From Dehalococcoidia bacterium (GTDB lineage: Bacteria > Chloroflexota > Dehalococcoidia > CAUJGQ01), in the NCBI GenBank assembly GCA_035310145.1, contig DATGEL010000108.1, forward strand, positions 1 to 64,000: a stretch of DNA of 64,000 bases, given 5' to 3'. The position numbers and the translations under genes were made by a program. Every line of letters begins with the position of its first letter. Position 1 is the stretch's first letter. Of this stretch, positions 1-7,259 are shown piece after piece. The notes below the pieces were generated by a model. The model was not told the DNA's origin, searched no databases, and saw only the letters and a program-made list of their open reading frames with translations.

Positions 1-1
1 C

Positions 2-727
2 GAGAAGATGCTTTTGCACGAGAACGCCGTGGTGAAGATCGATGACGCGATGCCGCTGGACGCCGCCGCCCTGATCGGCTGCGGCGTCACCACCGGCGTG
101 GGCGCCGCGCTCAACACGGCGCAGGTGGCACCGGGCTCGACCGTGGCCGTGTTCGGCACCGGCGGTGTCGGCCTCTCCGCCATCCAAGGCGCCCGCATCG
201 CCGGCGCCCGCATGATCATCGCCGTGGATGTGCACGAGCACAAGCTGGCCACCGCCAAGGAGCTGGGCGCCACCCACGGCGTGGACGCCAGCTCGACCGA
301 TGCGGTGAAGGCGATCCGCGAGCTGACCGGCGGCGGCGTGGACTACGCCTTCGAGGCGATCGGCCTGAAGCAGGCGGCGGAGCAGTGCTTCGAGTGCCTC
401 AAGAACGGCGGGGTAGCCACGATCATCGGCATGATCCCCGTGGGGCAGAAGGTGGAGCTGGACGGGCCGTCCTTCCTGCGCGAGAAGAAGATCCAGGGCA
501 GCAGCATGGGTTCGAACAAGTTCCGGATTCACATGCCGCAGTACATCGAGTTCTACCGGCAGGGGCGGCTGAAGCTCGATGAGATGATCACGCGGCGGGG
601 GAAGCTGGACGACGTGAACGAGGCGATGCGGGCGATGAAGGCCGGCGAGGTCGCCAGAAGCGTCCTCATTCTCGACGAAGACGCCGTCAAGAGCGGCACG
701 CGGGCAGCCGCGGCCGCGGCTCGGTAA
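2..727 (+). CDS. Zinc-type (MDR family) alcohol dehydrogenase, 3' part only
   Basis: This is the C-terminal 241 residues of a medium-chain dehydrogenase/reductase; the frame is open to the left edge, so the N-terminal zinc-binding half lies outside the window. The visible part starts in the linker before the cofactor domain. It contains the Rossmann glycine motif GTGGVG (bases about 156-173) followed by an acidic residue in AVDV, typical of NAD(P)-dependent class III-like or NDMA-type alcohol dehydrogenases. It probably oxidises or reduces an alcohol/aldehyde in the cytoplasm; the substrate cannot be read from the sequence. The Ala-rich C-terminal tail is followed by a strong hairpin (755-786), so transcription probably ends there. 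Confidence 0.85.
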   Translation, partial: EKMLLHENAVVKIDDAMPLDAAALIGCGVTTGVGAALNTAQVAPGSTVAVFGTGGVGLSAIQGARIAGARMIIAVDVHEHKLATAKELGATHGVDASSTDAVKAIRELTGGGVDYAFEAIGLKQAAEQCFECLKNGGVATIIGMIPVGQKVELDGPSFLREKKIQGSSMGSNKFRIHMPQYIEFYRQGRLKLDEMITRRGKLDDVNEAMRAMKAGEVARSVLILDEDAVKSGTRAAAAAAR

Positions 728-754
728 ACGCACATCCCGCGCGCGGAATAACGT

Positions 755-786
755 CGCCCCGGCTCGACGCTGGTCGAGCCGGGGCG
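755..786 (+). terminator. Strong hairpin after the alcohol dehydrogenase
   Basis: There is a perfect inverted repeat with 14-base arms (755-768 and 773-786) around a GCTG loop. It lies 28 bases after the dehydrogenase stop and before the DUF433 gene. No T-run follows, so it is either a GC-type terminator or an mRNA-stabilising hairpin. Confidence 0.65.
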
Positions 787-826
787 TGTAATGCTGTACA
801 GGCTACATTCGGGGGAGAGGCGATTC

Positions 827-1063
827 GTGGATTGGCGCGAGCGGATCAGTCTTCATCCCGATGTGATGGGCGGGAAGCCGGTCATCCGCGGTACCCGGCT
901 GAGCGTTGAATACATGCTCGATCTGCTGGCCGGCGGCAAGAAGGCGGCGGAGATCGTTGCCGCCTGGCCAGGCTTGACGGAAGACGACATCCGCGCCTGC
1001 ATCGCCTACGGGCGCGATGCGGTGCACGCCGAACGCGTCTACGGCTACCGGCGCCCAGCCTGA
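827..1063 (+). CDS. DUF433 domain protein, probable antitoxin of a VapBC-like pair
   Basis: This 78-residue protein has the DUF433 core: HPDVMGGKPVIRGTR near the N-terminus, followed by a helical segment with SVEYMLDLLAGG and the WPGLTEDDI motif. DUF433 proteins are small helix-turn-helix proteins usually encoded just before DUF5615 PIN-like proteins, and the pair is thought to act as antitoxin and toxin. I chose the GTG at 827 because a purine-rich Shine-Dalgarno sequence (GGGGGAGAGG, 811-820) lies 6 bases upstream; an in-frame ATG at 791 would add 12 residues that do not look conserved. The partner gene starts 2 bases after the stop, so the two are almost certainly cotranslated. Confidence 0.85.
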   Translation: MDWRERISLHPDVMGGKPVIRGTRLSVEYMLDLLAGGKKAAEIVAAWPGLTEDDIRACIAYGRDAVHAERVYGYRRPA

Positions 1064-1065
1064 CC

Positions 1066-1458
1066 GTGCAGCTCTTGGCCGATGAAAATGTTCCCGGCCC
1101 CGTCGTGTTCGCACTGCGCGCCGCCGGGCACGATGTTGAATGGATCTACGAAGATGCCCGCGGGAGCGCCGATCGGGATCTCCTCTTCCGTGCAAGGGCG
1201 ACGCAGCGCTACCTGTTGACCTTCGATCAAGATTTTGGCGCTCTCATCTTTCGTGATCGGCTGCCTCCCCCGATTGGCGTGATTCTTGTTCGGCTGGCAG
1301 CGGATCTGAATTGGAACAACATGGCTGACCTGGTAGTTTCGGCTTTCGAAAGCTCTCCAGATTGGTCCGGCACGTTTGTCGTGCTCGATGAGCAACGCTT
1401 GCGGCTTGCACCTCTGCCGCCTGCCTTACCCGGAGCCGGCGATGTAGACAATTCATGA
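1066..1458 (+). CDS. DUF5615 PIN-like protein, probable toxin
   Basis: This 130-residue protein starts with GTG. The N-terminal LLADENVPGPVVFALRAAGHDV and the later LLTFDQDFGALIF are hallmarks of DUF5615, a PIN-like family with acidic metal-binding residues (Asp-Glu near residue 5 and Asp-x-Asp near residue 50). PIN-type proteins are RNases; the DUF433 gene 2 bases upstream would encode the partner antitoxin. Activity has not been generally shown for this family, so the toxin role is an inference from gene pairing. A second, truncated DUF5615 gene occurs at the right edge of the window. Confidence 0.85.
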   Translation: MQLLADENVPGPVVFALRAAGHDVEWIYEDARGSADRDLLFRARATQRYLLTFDQDFGALIFRDRLPPPIGVILVRLAADLNWNNMADLVVSAFESSPDWSGTFVVLDEQRLRLAPLPPALPGAGDVDNS

Positions 1459-1516
1459 CTTCTGACCGGCGCTCTGGCGCATCGAACTGGTCGAACCCCG
1501 CGCTGTTTTGAGGCAT

Positions 1517-2071
1517 CTAACCCGGCCGCCCCGCACGCCCGCGCGGCGCGTAGCGATACCAGGCTCTCCCTACAATGTCACGGCGGCGCAGCGGGCCGAA
1601 GGCACGGCTGTCGGTGCTGCGGGCGCGGTTGTCGCCCAGGACGATGTACTCGTCTGCGCCGAGCCGCCACTCGCACGGCGGCCTGAGCGCGAGCGCCGCG
1701 GCCCGCATCGCGCGTTCGGCTTCGCTCGCAGGCCGGGCCAGGTACGGCTCTGGCAGCGAGCGGCCGTCGAGGTGTACTTCTCCGGCAACTACCTGCACCC
1801 GTTCGTGTGGCAGGCCAACGATCCGTTTGATAGACTCGGGGTTGCGGGCGCCGCCCGCCCCGGCCCGCAGCAGCACGATCTCCCCGCGCCGTGGCCGCCG
1901 CCGCCGGTAGGCCATTCGGCTCACCAGCAGCCGGTCGCCGTCGCGCAGCGTGGGGTGCATACTCTGACCGACGACGGCAACGCGCACGCCCCCGAGGAGG
2001 TGCAGAGCCACGCGAACGGTCCGGCGTAACCCGTCCAGACGCCGGCTGACGCGCAGCGCACCGCCCTTCAT
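1517..2071 (-). CDS. sodX: S26-type signal peptidase, likely Ni-SOD maturation peptidase (SodX)
   Basis: This 184-residue protein has the S26 catalytic signature. The nucleophile is Ser37 in VVGQSMHPTL and the general base is Lys82 in SIKRIVGLP. The later GDNRARSTDSRAFG box is the third conserved region of signal peptidase I. It is shorter than LepB and has at most one weak hydrophobic stretch (about 19-35), so it may not be a classical membrane-anchored secretory peptidase. The gene is divergent from the Ni-superoxide dismutase gene with 105 bases between starts. Ni-SOD needs removal of an N-terminal propeptide to expose its His1 ligand, and an S26-like peptidase (SodX) is the known partner, so that is the most likely role. 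Confidence 0.85.
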   Translation of the reverse strand: MKGGALRVSRRLDGLRRTVRVALHLLGGVRVAVVGQSMHPTLRDGDRLLVSRMAYRRRRPRRGEIVLLRAGAGGARNPESIKRIVGLPHERVQVVAGEVHLDGRSLPEPYLARPASEAERAMRAAALALRPPCEWRLGADEYIVLGDNRARSTDSRAFGPLRRRDIVGRAWYRYAPRGRAGRPG

Positions 2072-2176
2072 GGCCGTCGATCCCGCAGCTCATGGCTATC
2101 GCCGCGCTCATGCGACGTGAGTGCGGAGTCAGCGCCGGCCGCCAGCGCCGGCACACTGGAGAGAAGGAGCGAACCC

Positions 2177-2695
2177 ATGTCTGTCCTGGATCGAGCCCTG
2201 CGGTTGGCAGACCGCGTGCGGGCGCCGCGCGAGGCCCACGCCCATTGTGACATTCCCTGCGGCATCTACGATCCGCACATGGCCCAGGTGGCGGCGCTCA
2301 CCGTCGTGCGCATGGTGCAGCTGATCGAGGCGCTGCCCGCGCCCGCCGGCGGCGACAAGGCGGCGATGGACACCTACGGCATGCAGGTCTCGCGCTACAC
2401 GGCGGTGAAGGAAGAGCACGCCAAGATCTGCGAGCACGAGCTGGTGATTCTCTGGAGCGACTACTTCAAGCCGGAGCACGTGGAGAAGCACCCCAACCTG
2501 CACGACACCTTCTGGAAGGCGACCAAGCTGACCTCGACCGTGAAGCAGGCCGTCAACATGGACGCCTCGCAGCAACTGCTGGCCGCCTGCCAGCAGATCG
2601 CCGAGATCTTCTGGGACACGAAGGGCGTGAAGACCAGGCGCCAGGCCAGCAACCAGGGCGCGGCCGGCGGCGAGTTCGTCTACCCGACCACGTAG
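2177..2695 (+). CDS. sodN: Nickel-dependent superoxide dismutase
   Basis: This 172-residue protein carries the nickel hook HCDIPCGIY (His23, Cys24, Cys28 in the precursor). Cleavage after Ala22 would free the His that serves as N-terminal axial ligand, and Cys24 and Cys28 supply the thiolates. The remainder is the all-helical Ni-SOD fold (for example EEHAKICEHELVILWSDYFKPEH). The enzyme dismutates superoxide to peroxide and oxygen in the cytoplasm. I chose the ATG at 2177 because GAGAAGGAG (2161-2169) is a good ribosome binding site 7 bases upstream; a GTG at 2117 would give an unusually long propeptide. The divergent S26 peptidase is the presumed maturation enzyme. Expression in this family is typically nickel-controlled, but I see no clear operator. 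Confidence 0.96.
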   Translation: MSVLDRALRLADRVRAPREAHAHCDIPCGIYDPHMAQVAALTVVRMVQLIEALPAPAGGDKAAMDTYGMQVSRYTAVKEEHAKICEHELVILWSDYFKPEHVEKHPNLHDTFWKATKLTSTVKQAVNMDASQQLLAACQQIAEIFWDTKGVKTRRQASNQGAAGGEFVYPTT

Positions 2696-2789
2696 CAGCG
2701 GCTTGGCGCCGCGACATCGCTCAGCGCCTCCGGCTGTCTCACCGGCCGGGGGCGCTGGCGTCTCTCCCCCGGTCGCGCCGGCGTGCGCA

Positions 2790-3341
2790 TCAGGGCTGCA
2801 CGGGCGGCGAGGGCGGCACCGAGTTGATCGTGGGGCAATCGTCCACCACCACCGCCGCGCTCGTCGCCACGTGCGAGTAGGCCCAGGCCGCCTCGCCCGG
2901 ACGCAGCGTGACGCCGGCGACGTAGCCGCTGCCGGGCTGGTACTTCAGCACGCGCTCGGCGCCGCGCACCGTGGCCGTGCCCGTGGCCCAGGGATGGCCG
3001 ACCATCACCCACTCGCCGGCGCCGATCGGCACGGCGATCACGCACGGCCCGCTTTCGCCCAGCGTGGCGCTGCCGCCGCTGGGGAAATAGGCCCAGTAGC
3101 CCAGGCCTCCGGTCAACGGCGTGTCTGAGGCGAGCGATTCGTACTGCTTGTCGCGGAAGCCGAAGGTGTAGAGCTTGCCGGAGGCGCCGGTCAACGTCGT
3201 GCCCGCCGGACCGCCGACCAGGTTCCAGCCAGCCGGATAGGTCACGCTGAGGGCGCTGGCCAGCGGCCGATCGGGCCGCGCCGCGCCACCGATCAGCGCC
3301 ATCGCCGCCGCGGCAACGAGCAGGTAAGCTCGCCTCGTCAC
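2790..3341 (-). CDS. Exported protein of unknown function
   Basis: This 183-residue protein begins with a clear signal peptide: two arginines after the start, the hydrophobic run AYLLVAAAAMALIGGAA, and a possible cleavage after PLASA near residue 30. The mature part has two related segments (GWNLVGGPAG and EWVMVGHPWA, with GYWAYF between), a pattern common in secreted beta-rich proteins of Chloroflexota and Actinobacteria. No catalytic motif or LPxTG-like sorting signal is visible; the C-terminus is Pro-rich. I use the GTG at 3341; the upstream frame runs into the heptamer repeat and is not coding. It is the last gene of a minus-strand group with sortase and SDR, although 157 bases separate it from the SDR. 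Confidence 0.7.
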   Translation of the reverse strand: MTRRAYLLVAAAAMALIGGAARPDRPLASALSVTYPAGWNLVGGPAGTTLTGASGKLYTFGFRDKQYESLASDTPLTGGLGYWAYFPSGGSATLGESGPCVIAVPIGAGEWVMVGHPWATGTATVRGAERVLKYQPGSGYVAGVTLRPGEAAWAYSHVATSAAVVVDDCPTINSVPPSPPVQP

Positions 3342-3458
3342 CTCTCTATCGTAGGAAACCGACCAGCCGTTCACGCGGCTCGTTACGTCGCGCGTGCGCG
3401 ACGGGCAGAAGCCCGGGCATCGCCCGCCAAAGTGCCGAGACTCCGCCGCCGAACCCCT

Positions 3459-3500
3459 GTTCCCTGTTCCCTGTTCCCTGTTCCCTGTTCCCTGTTCCCT
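3459..3500. repeat. Heptamer tandem repeat GTTCCCT x6
   Basis: Six perfect copies of the 7-base unit GTTCCCT run without interruption, preceded by a partial copy. On the minus strand the last unit overlaps the TAG stop codon of the SDR gene, which reads directly into AGGGAACAGGGAAC. A two-copy version occupies the equivalent position after another gene at 35760-35773. Confidence 0.95.
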
Positions 3501-4263
3501 AAGGAAGTATCTCGCGGGCGTAGTCGATGCCCTTCTGGCTGGTGACACGCATCACGGCGCCGGCGCGCGAGTCGTCGGTGACGAGCTCGATCAGCCCCTG
3601 CGCCACCAGCTCCGGCTTGAGCATGGGCAAGCCGCCGCTGAGCGCTGCGAGGCGCTCCGGGCCTTCTCGTTGCACGAGCGGCGTATCTACGAAGCTCGGG
3701 CAAATGGCGTTGACGCGGATGTTGGCCTCTTCGTACAAGTATTTCAGTGAGCGGCAGAAGTTGATCACGCCCGCCTTCGTCGCCGCGTAGACCGGCGAGG
3801 TCGGCATGGGCCGCAGCCCGCCCATCGAGGCGGTGTTGACGATCACGCCGCCGCGGCCCAGCTCGCGCATCTTGATTACGCCGAGCTGCGTGCCGCGCAT
3901 CACCGCCGTGAGGTTGATCGCCACCACGCGCTCGAATGCGTCGAGGTCGCCCGCCTCGTCGAAGAGGCCGGCCGCCGGCTCGCCCACGCCGGCGTTGTTG
4001 CAGAGCACGTCCAGCCGTGTGAACTGCATCTGCGCCTCGTCCAGCAAAGCGCGCACCGCGGCGGCATCGGTCACATCCACACGCACAAAGGCGGCCTTGG
4101 CGCCGGCGGCGCGCACCTGCGCCGCGCTCTCTTCACCGCCCGTTTCGTCCAGATCCGCGATCACCACGGCCCTGGCGCCTTCGTGCGCCAGGGCCAGCGC
4201 CATCGCGCGGCCGATGCCCGATGCGGCGCCGGTCACGACGGCGACGGTTCCTCCGATATCCAC
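3499..4263 (-). CDS. Short-chain dehydrogenase/reductase
   Basis: This 254-residue classical SDR has the cofactor motif TGAASGIG (11-18), the NNAG motif (89-92), catalytic Ser146, and the Y159-x3-K163 pair in YAATK. Asp37 and Asp39 after the second beta strand (IADLD) favour NAD(H). The enzyme would oxidise a hydroxyl or reduce a ketone in the cytoplasm; the sequence resembles 15-hydroxyprostaglandin-dehydrogenase-like members, but the substrate is unknown. It starts with GTG three bases after the sortase stop codon, so it is probably cotranscribed with it. The stop codon TAG is shared with the adjacent heptamer repeat. Confidence 0.93.
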   Translation of the reverse strand: MDIGGTVAVVTGAASGIGRAMALALAHEGARAVVIADLDETGGEESAAQVRAAGAKAAFVRVDVTDAAAVRALLDEAQMQFTRLDVLCNNAGVGEPAAGLFDEAGDLDAFERVVAINLTAVMRGTQLGVIKMRELGRGGVIVNTASMGGLRPMPTSPVYAATKAGVINFCRSLKYLYEEANIRVNAICPSFVDTPLVQREGPERLAALSGGLPMLKPELVAQGLIELVTDDSRAGAVMRVTSQKGIDYAREILP

Positions 4264-4266
4264 GCG

Positions 4267-5109
4267 CTATCCCCTCGGAGTCACCTGGTCCGGCAGCGGC
4301 GCGTTGCTCAGCCGCTCCGCGCGCACGACCAGCCGGTTGTTGTACTCCCCGGCCGCGAAGGTGCCGTTGCAGGTGATCAGCGTGACCGACTCGGTCGAGG
4401 TCGGGCCGATGATCGCGTCGACCGGGGCGTCATTCGCACCGTACACCGCCATCGAGGTGACGCGGTAGGTGTAATCGGTGCCGTCGCCGAGCACCACATC
4501 CACCGCATCGCCGGGCTTGAGCTTGCTGAGATCCCAGAAGACCGCGGGCCCGTGGCGAATGTAGTCCACATGCCCGGCGAACACGGCGTTGTTGCCGCTG
4601 CCAAAGCCGGGCCGGCCGCTGAAGTTGTACCAGACCACGTCGTTCCAGCTGTTCGGATCTTCCATCACGCCGCGGCCGTCCACGCCCTTCACGCTGATCG
4701 GAGCGTCAACGTTGATCGCGGCGATCTTCAGCCGCACGATGCCCGCCTGGCTCGGCGCCGGCGTCGGCGATGGCGGCTCCGGGGCGCTGGTGGGCGGCGA
4801 CGACGGCGTGGCAGAGGGCGATGCCGTGGGCGTTCCGGTGGCAGAGGCCGGCGAGGGGCTGGGCGGCGCGGTTGGCTCGGATGTCGCGGCCGCGGCCAGC
4901 AGCGGCTGATCGAAAACGACCCCGCGCGCCAGCTTCTTCTGCGTCGGCCCCTGGTTGGCGACGCTGTAGGCGCTGAACGCCAGCAGCCCCAGCGCCGCGA
5001 TCAGGCATACCGCCGCCGCTGCACGGTAGGCCCGCGCCGCCCGCGTTGCACCGGGCCGCCCCAGCAGGAATCGCTTGATTCGACCCGCCCGACCCGCCAG
5101 CCGCCACAT
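4267..5109 (-). CDS. Sortase-family transpeptidase (class E/F-like)
   Basis: This 280-residue protein has one transmembrane segment (about 30-50) and a long Pro/Ser/Thr/Ala-rich linker (about 76-122). The sortase beta-barrel follows with catalytic His180 in FAGHVDY, Cys247 in TLITCNG, and Arg259 in NNRLVVRAE. The catalytic domain faces outside the cell. Sortases cut a C-terminal sorting signal and link the protein to the envelope; single-anchor enzymes with this arrangement resemble class E/F sortases of high-GC bacteria. No protein in the window shows an obvious LPxTG/LAxTG tail, so its substrates are elsewhere or atypical. It leads a minus-strand group with the SDR gene. Confidence 0.92.
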   Translation of the reverse strand: MWRLAGRAGRIKRFLLGRPGATRAARAYRAAAAVCLIAALGLLAFSAYSVANQGPTQKKLARGVVFDQPLLAAAATSEPTAPPSPSPASATGTPTASPSATPSSPPTSAPEPPSPTPAPSQAGIVRLKIAAINVDAPISVKGVDGRGVMEDPNSWNDVVWYNFSGRPGFGSGNNAVFAGHVDYIRHGPAVFWDLSKLKPGDAVDVVLGDGTDYTYRVTSMAVYGANDAPVDAIIGPTSTESVTLITCNGTFAAGEYNNRLVVRAERLSNAPLPDQVTPRG

Positions 5110-5267
5110 GCCGCCACCCCCACCCGCTGTCCATGGCTTCGGCGCACGCAGGCGCCACCGGCAGCTTCAGTGTACCCATCCACAGGTACACCAGCGCGCG
5201 TCGCCGTCACGCATGCCCTGAGAACGTGCGGGCGACTGTGATCGGGCCAACGCGGCGACAGGATGGT

Positions 5268-7259
5268 TTACACGCTGATCGAGGTCGTCGCCGTCGGCAC
5301 CGGCACCGTGGCGAACAGGCGGCAGCCGTGATCGTCGGCCGGTTCGATCGTGAGCGTGCCGCCCAGCCGCTCCAACCGCTCGCGCATCGAGATCATGCCG
5401 AAGCCGCCGCTGGGCAACGGCTCCGGCAGGCCAACGCCGTCGTCGGTGACGGCCAGGCTGGCGGTCTGCGGCTCAAATTGCAGCACCACGGAAACGCGGC
5501 TGGCCTGGGCGTGGCGGGCCACGTTGCTCAGCGCTTCCTGCACCACGCGGAAGAGCGCGTCCTCCTGATCGTGCGGCAAGCGACGCTGCAGGCCCTCCAC
5601 GCAGAAGGTCGCCTCCATGTCCTCGCGGCTGCTGAAGCCGGGCACGTAGCGCTCCAGCGCGTCCACCAGGCCCATCTCACGCAGGGCGGCGGGGCGCAGC
5701 TCGAGGATCAGCATGCGCATCTCGGCCAGGGCGCCGCGCGCCAAATCGCTCAGGCGGGTGGCGCGTTCCGCGGCGCGGCCGGCGTTGCGCTCGATCAGGC
5801 TGGGCAGCGCCTGCGCCATCATCGACATGCTGAACAGCGACTGGGTGACGGAATCGTGCAGGTCGCGCGCCAGGCGGTTGCGCTCCTCGGTGACGGCAAG
5901 CTGGCGGCTCTGGCTGTAGAGCCGCGCGTGTTCGAGCGCCGTACCCACCTGCTTGGCAAGCCCCTCGATGAGCTGCTCCTCGTCTTCGCTGACGGTCGAG
6001 GCGTTGGGCGTGGCGAGGATGAGGACGCCCAGGTCGGTGCCCTTCGCCCGCAGGGGCACGGCGACGGCCAGTCGAAACGGCTGCGTCTCGATCGGCAGCG
6101 CGTCGAGGTCGATCGGCGTCAGGCCATCACGTCGCAGCACGCCGGCGGCGAACTCCTGCGCCCCCTCTTCTTCCATCAGCCCCGACAGTTCGGCCGCGGT
6201 TTCCTCGCCCAGACCCTCCATCAGCACGATCTTGAACCGCCCGGTCTCTTCGTCGCGGAGCAGCGCCACGCAGGCCCGCATCTGCGTGTGCGCCTGCAGG
6301 CGGGCGAGCGCCAGCCGCAGCACCTCGTCCGGATCGAGCGACTGGTTCACGGTGCGAGCGACGTCGTAGAGTGCGGTGATGCGCTCGTTGGCGCGCACCC
6401 GCTCGGCGAGCAGTTGATCGCGCTCCCGCGTCTCTGTCTCCAGCGCCCGCGCCATGTTCTGAATTGAGCGGGCGAGCCGGCCCAGCTCGTCGTGGCGGTG
6501 CTCAGCGATCTGCACGTTGTAATCGCCGCCCTCGATGCGCTCGATCGCTTCGTCCAGCCGCTCGATCCGCACGGAGACGCTGCGACTGGCGAGGAAGGCG
6601 AAAAGGATGCCGGCCGCGGCGGTGAAACCGACGATCGGCGCGAAGATGAAGCGCGTGCTCAGCTCGTGGCGGTTGGCGCCGTTCAGCAGGCTTTGCAACT
6701 GCTGTTGCTTGGCCGCGACGACGTCGTCCAGGCGCGAGCGCAGCGCCGCCTCCGACTGCTGACCTTCGGTTTGCCAGTGAAAGGCAGCGGCGCTGGGGAA
6801 GCCCGCGCGGCTGAGATCGATCTCCTGCTGGGCGATCTGGCGGAACGCGTTTTCCAGACCGCTGACGGCGGCCGCCGCGTCCCGATCGGCGGCGCTGCTC
6901 TGGCCGCCGGCAAGCTGCGCGGCGGCGGCGGTAAAGTTCGCATGGCCGCTGTCGAACTTTTGCAGATACGTTGCATCGCCGGTGATCAAAAAGCCCTGGA
7001 CGCCGGCGTTCTCAGTGCTGAGCGCGTCCTTCATCGCGCCCACCGTCTGCTGGTCGGCTCGCACGACGACGACGGCCTGGCTCAGCGCATCGGTGGTCAG
7101 GCGGATGATGATGCTCGCGGCCAGGCCGACGATGATCACCACCGCCGCGCCCACGCCGAACATCCAGCGCACGCGCTGCGCCAGCGTCAGCCGGTGGATC
7201 CACGTCGGCACGAACGGCCAGCGCACGGTATGCCCATCGTGGTGGCCACCGCCGCGCAT
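5268..7259 (-). CDS. Membrane histidine kinase with CHASE3, HAMP and GAF domains (NarL-type)
   Basis: This 663-residue sensor kinase has a first transmembrane helix (about 35-60), then a helical extracytoplasmic CHASE3 domain with the typical NAGVQGFLITGD segment, and a second transmembrane helix (about 205-228). HAMP, a GAF domain (about 300-440), HisKA_3 dimerisation and HATPase domains follow. The phosphoacceptor His is near residue 468 in ARDLHDSVTQS; the ATP lid reads DDGVGLPE and GFGMISMRERLERLGG. Kinases of this class phosphorylate LuxR/NarL-type regulators, but none is encoded nearby. Its ATG shares one base with the stop of the upstream solute-binding lipoprotein gene (TGATG), so the two are translationally coupled, suggesting a sensor pair. 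Confidence 0.93.
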   Translation of the reverse strand: MRGGGHHDGHTVRWPFVPTWIHRLTLAQRVRWMFGVGAAVVIIVGLAASIIIRLTTDALSQAVVVVRADQQTVGAMKDALSTENAGVQGFLITGDATYLQKFDSGHANFTAAAAQLAGGQSSAADRDAAAAVSGLENAFRQIAQQEIDLSRAGFPSAAAFHWQTEGQQSEAALRSRLDDVVAAKQQQLQSLLNGANRHELSTRFIFAPIVGFTAAAGILFAFLASRSVSVRIERLDEAIERIEGGDYNVQIAEHRHDELGRLARSIQNMARALETETRERDQLLAERVRANERITALYDVARTVNQSLDPDEVLRLALARLQAHTQMRACVALLRDEETGRFKIVLMEGLGEETAAELSGLMEEEGAQEFAAGVLRRDGLTPIDLDALPIETQPFRLAVAVPLRAKGTDLGVLILATPNASTVSEDEEQLIEGLAKQVGTALEHARLYSQSRQLAVTEERNRLARDLHDSVTQSLFSMSMMAQALPSLIERNAGRAAERATRLSDLARGALAEMRMLILELRPAALREMGLVDALERYVPGFSSREDMEATFCVEGLQRRLPHDQEDALFRVVQEALSNVARHAQASRVSVVLQFEPQTASLAVTDDGVGLPEPLPSGGFGMISMRERLERLGGTLTIEPADDHGCRLFATVPVPTATTSISV

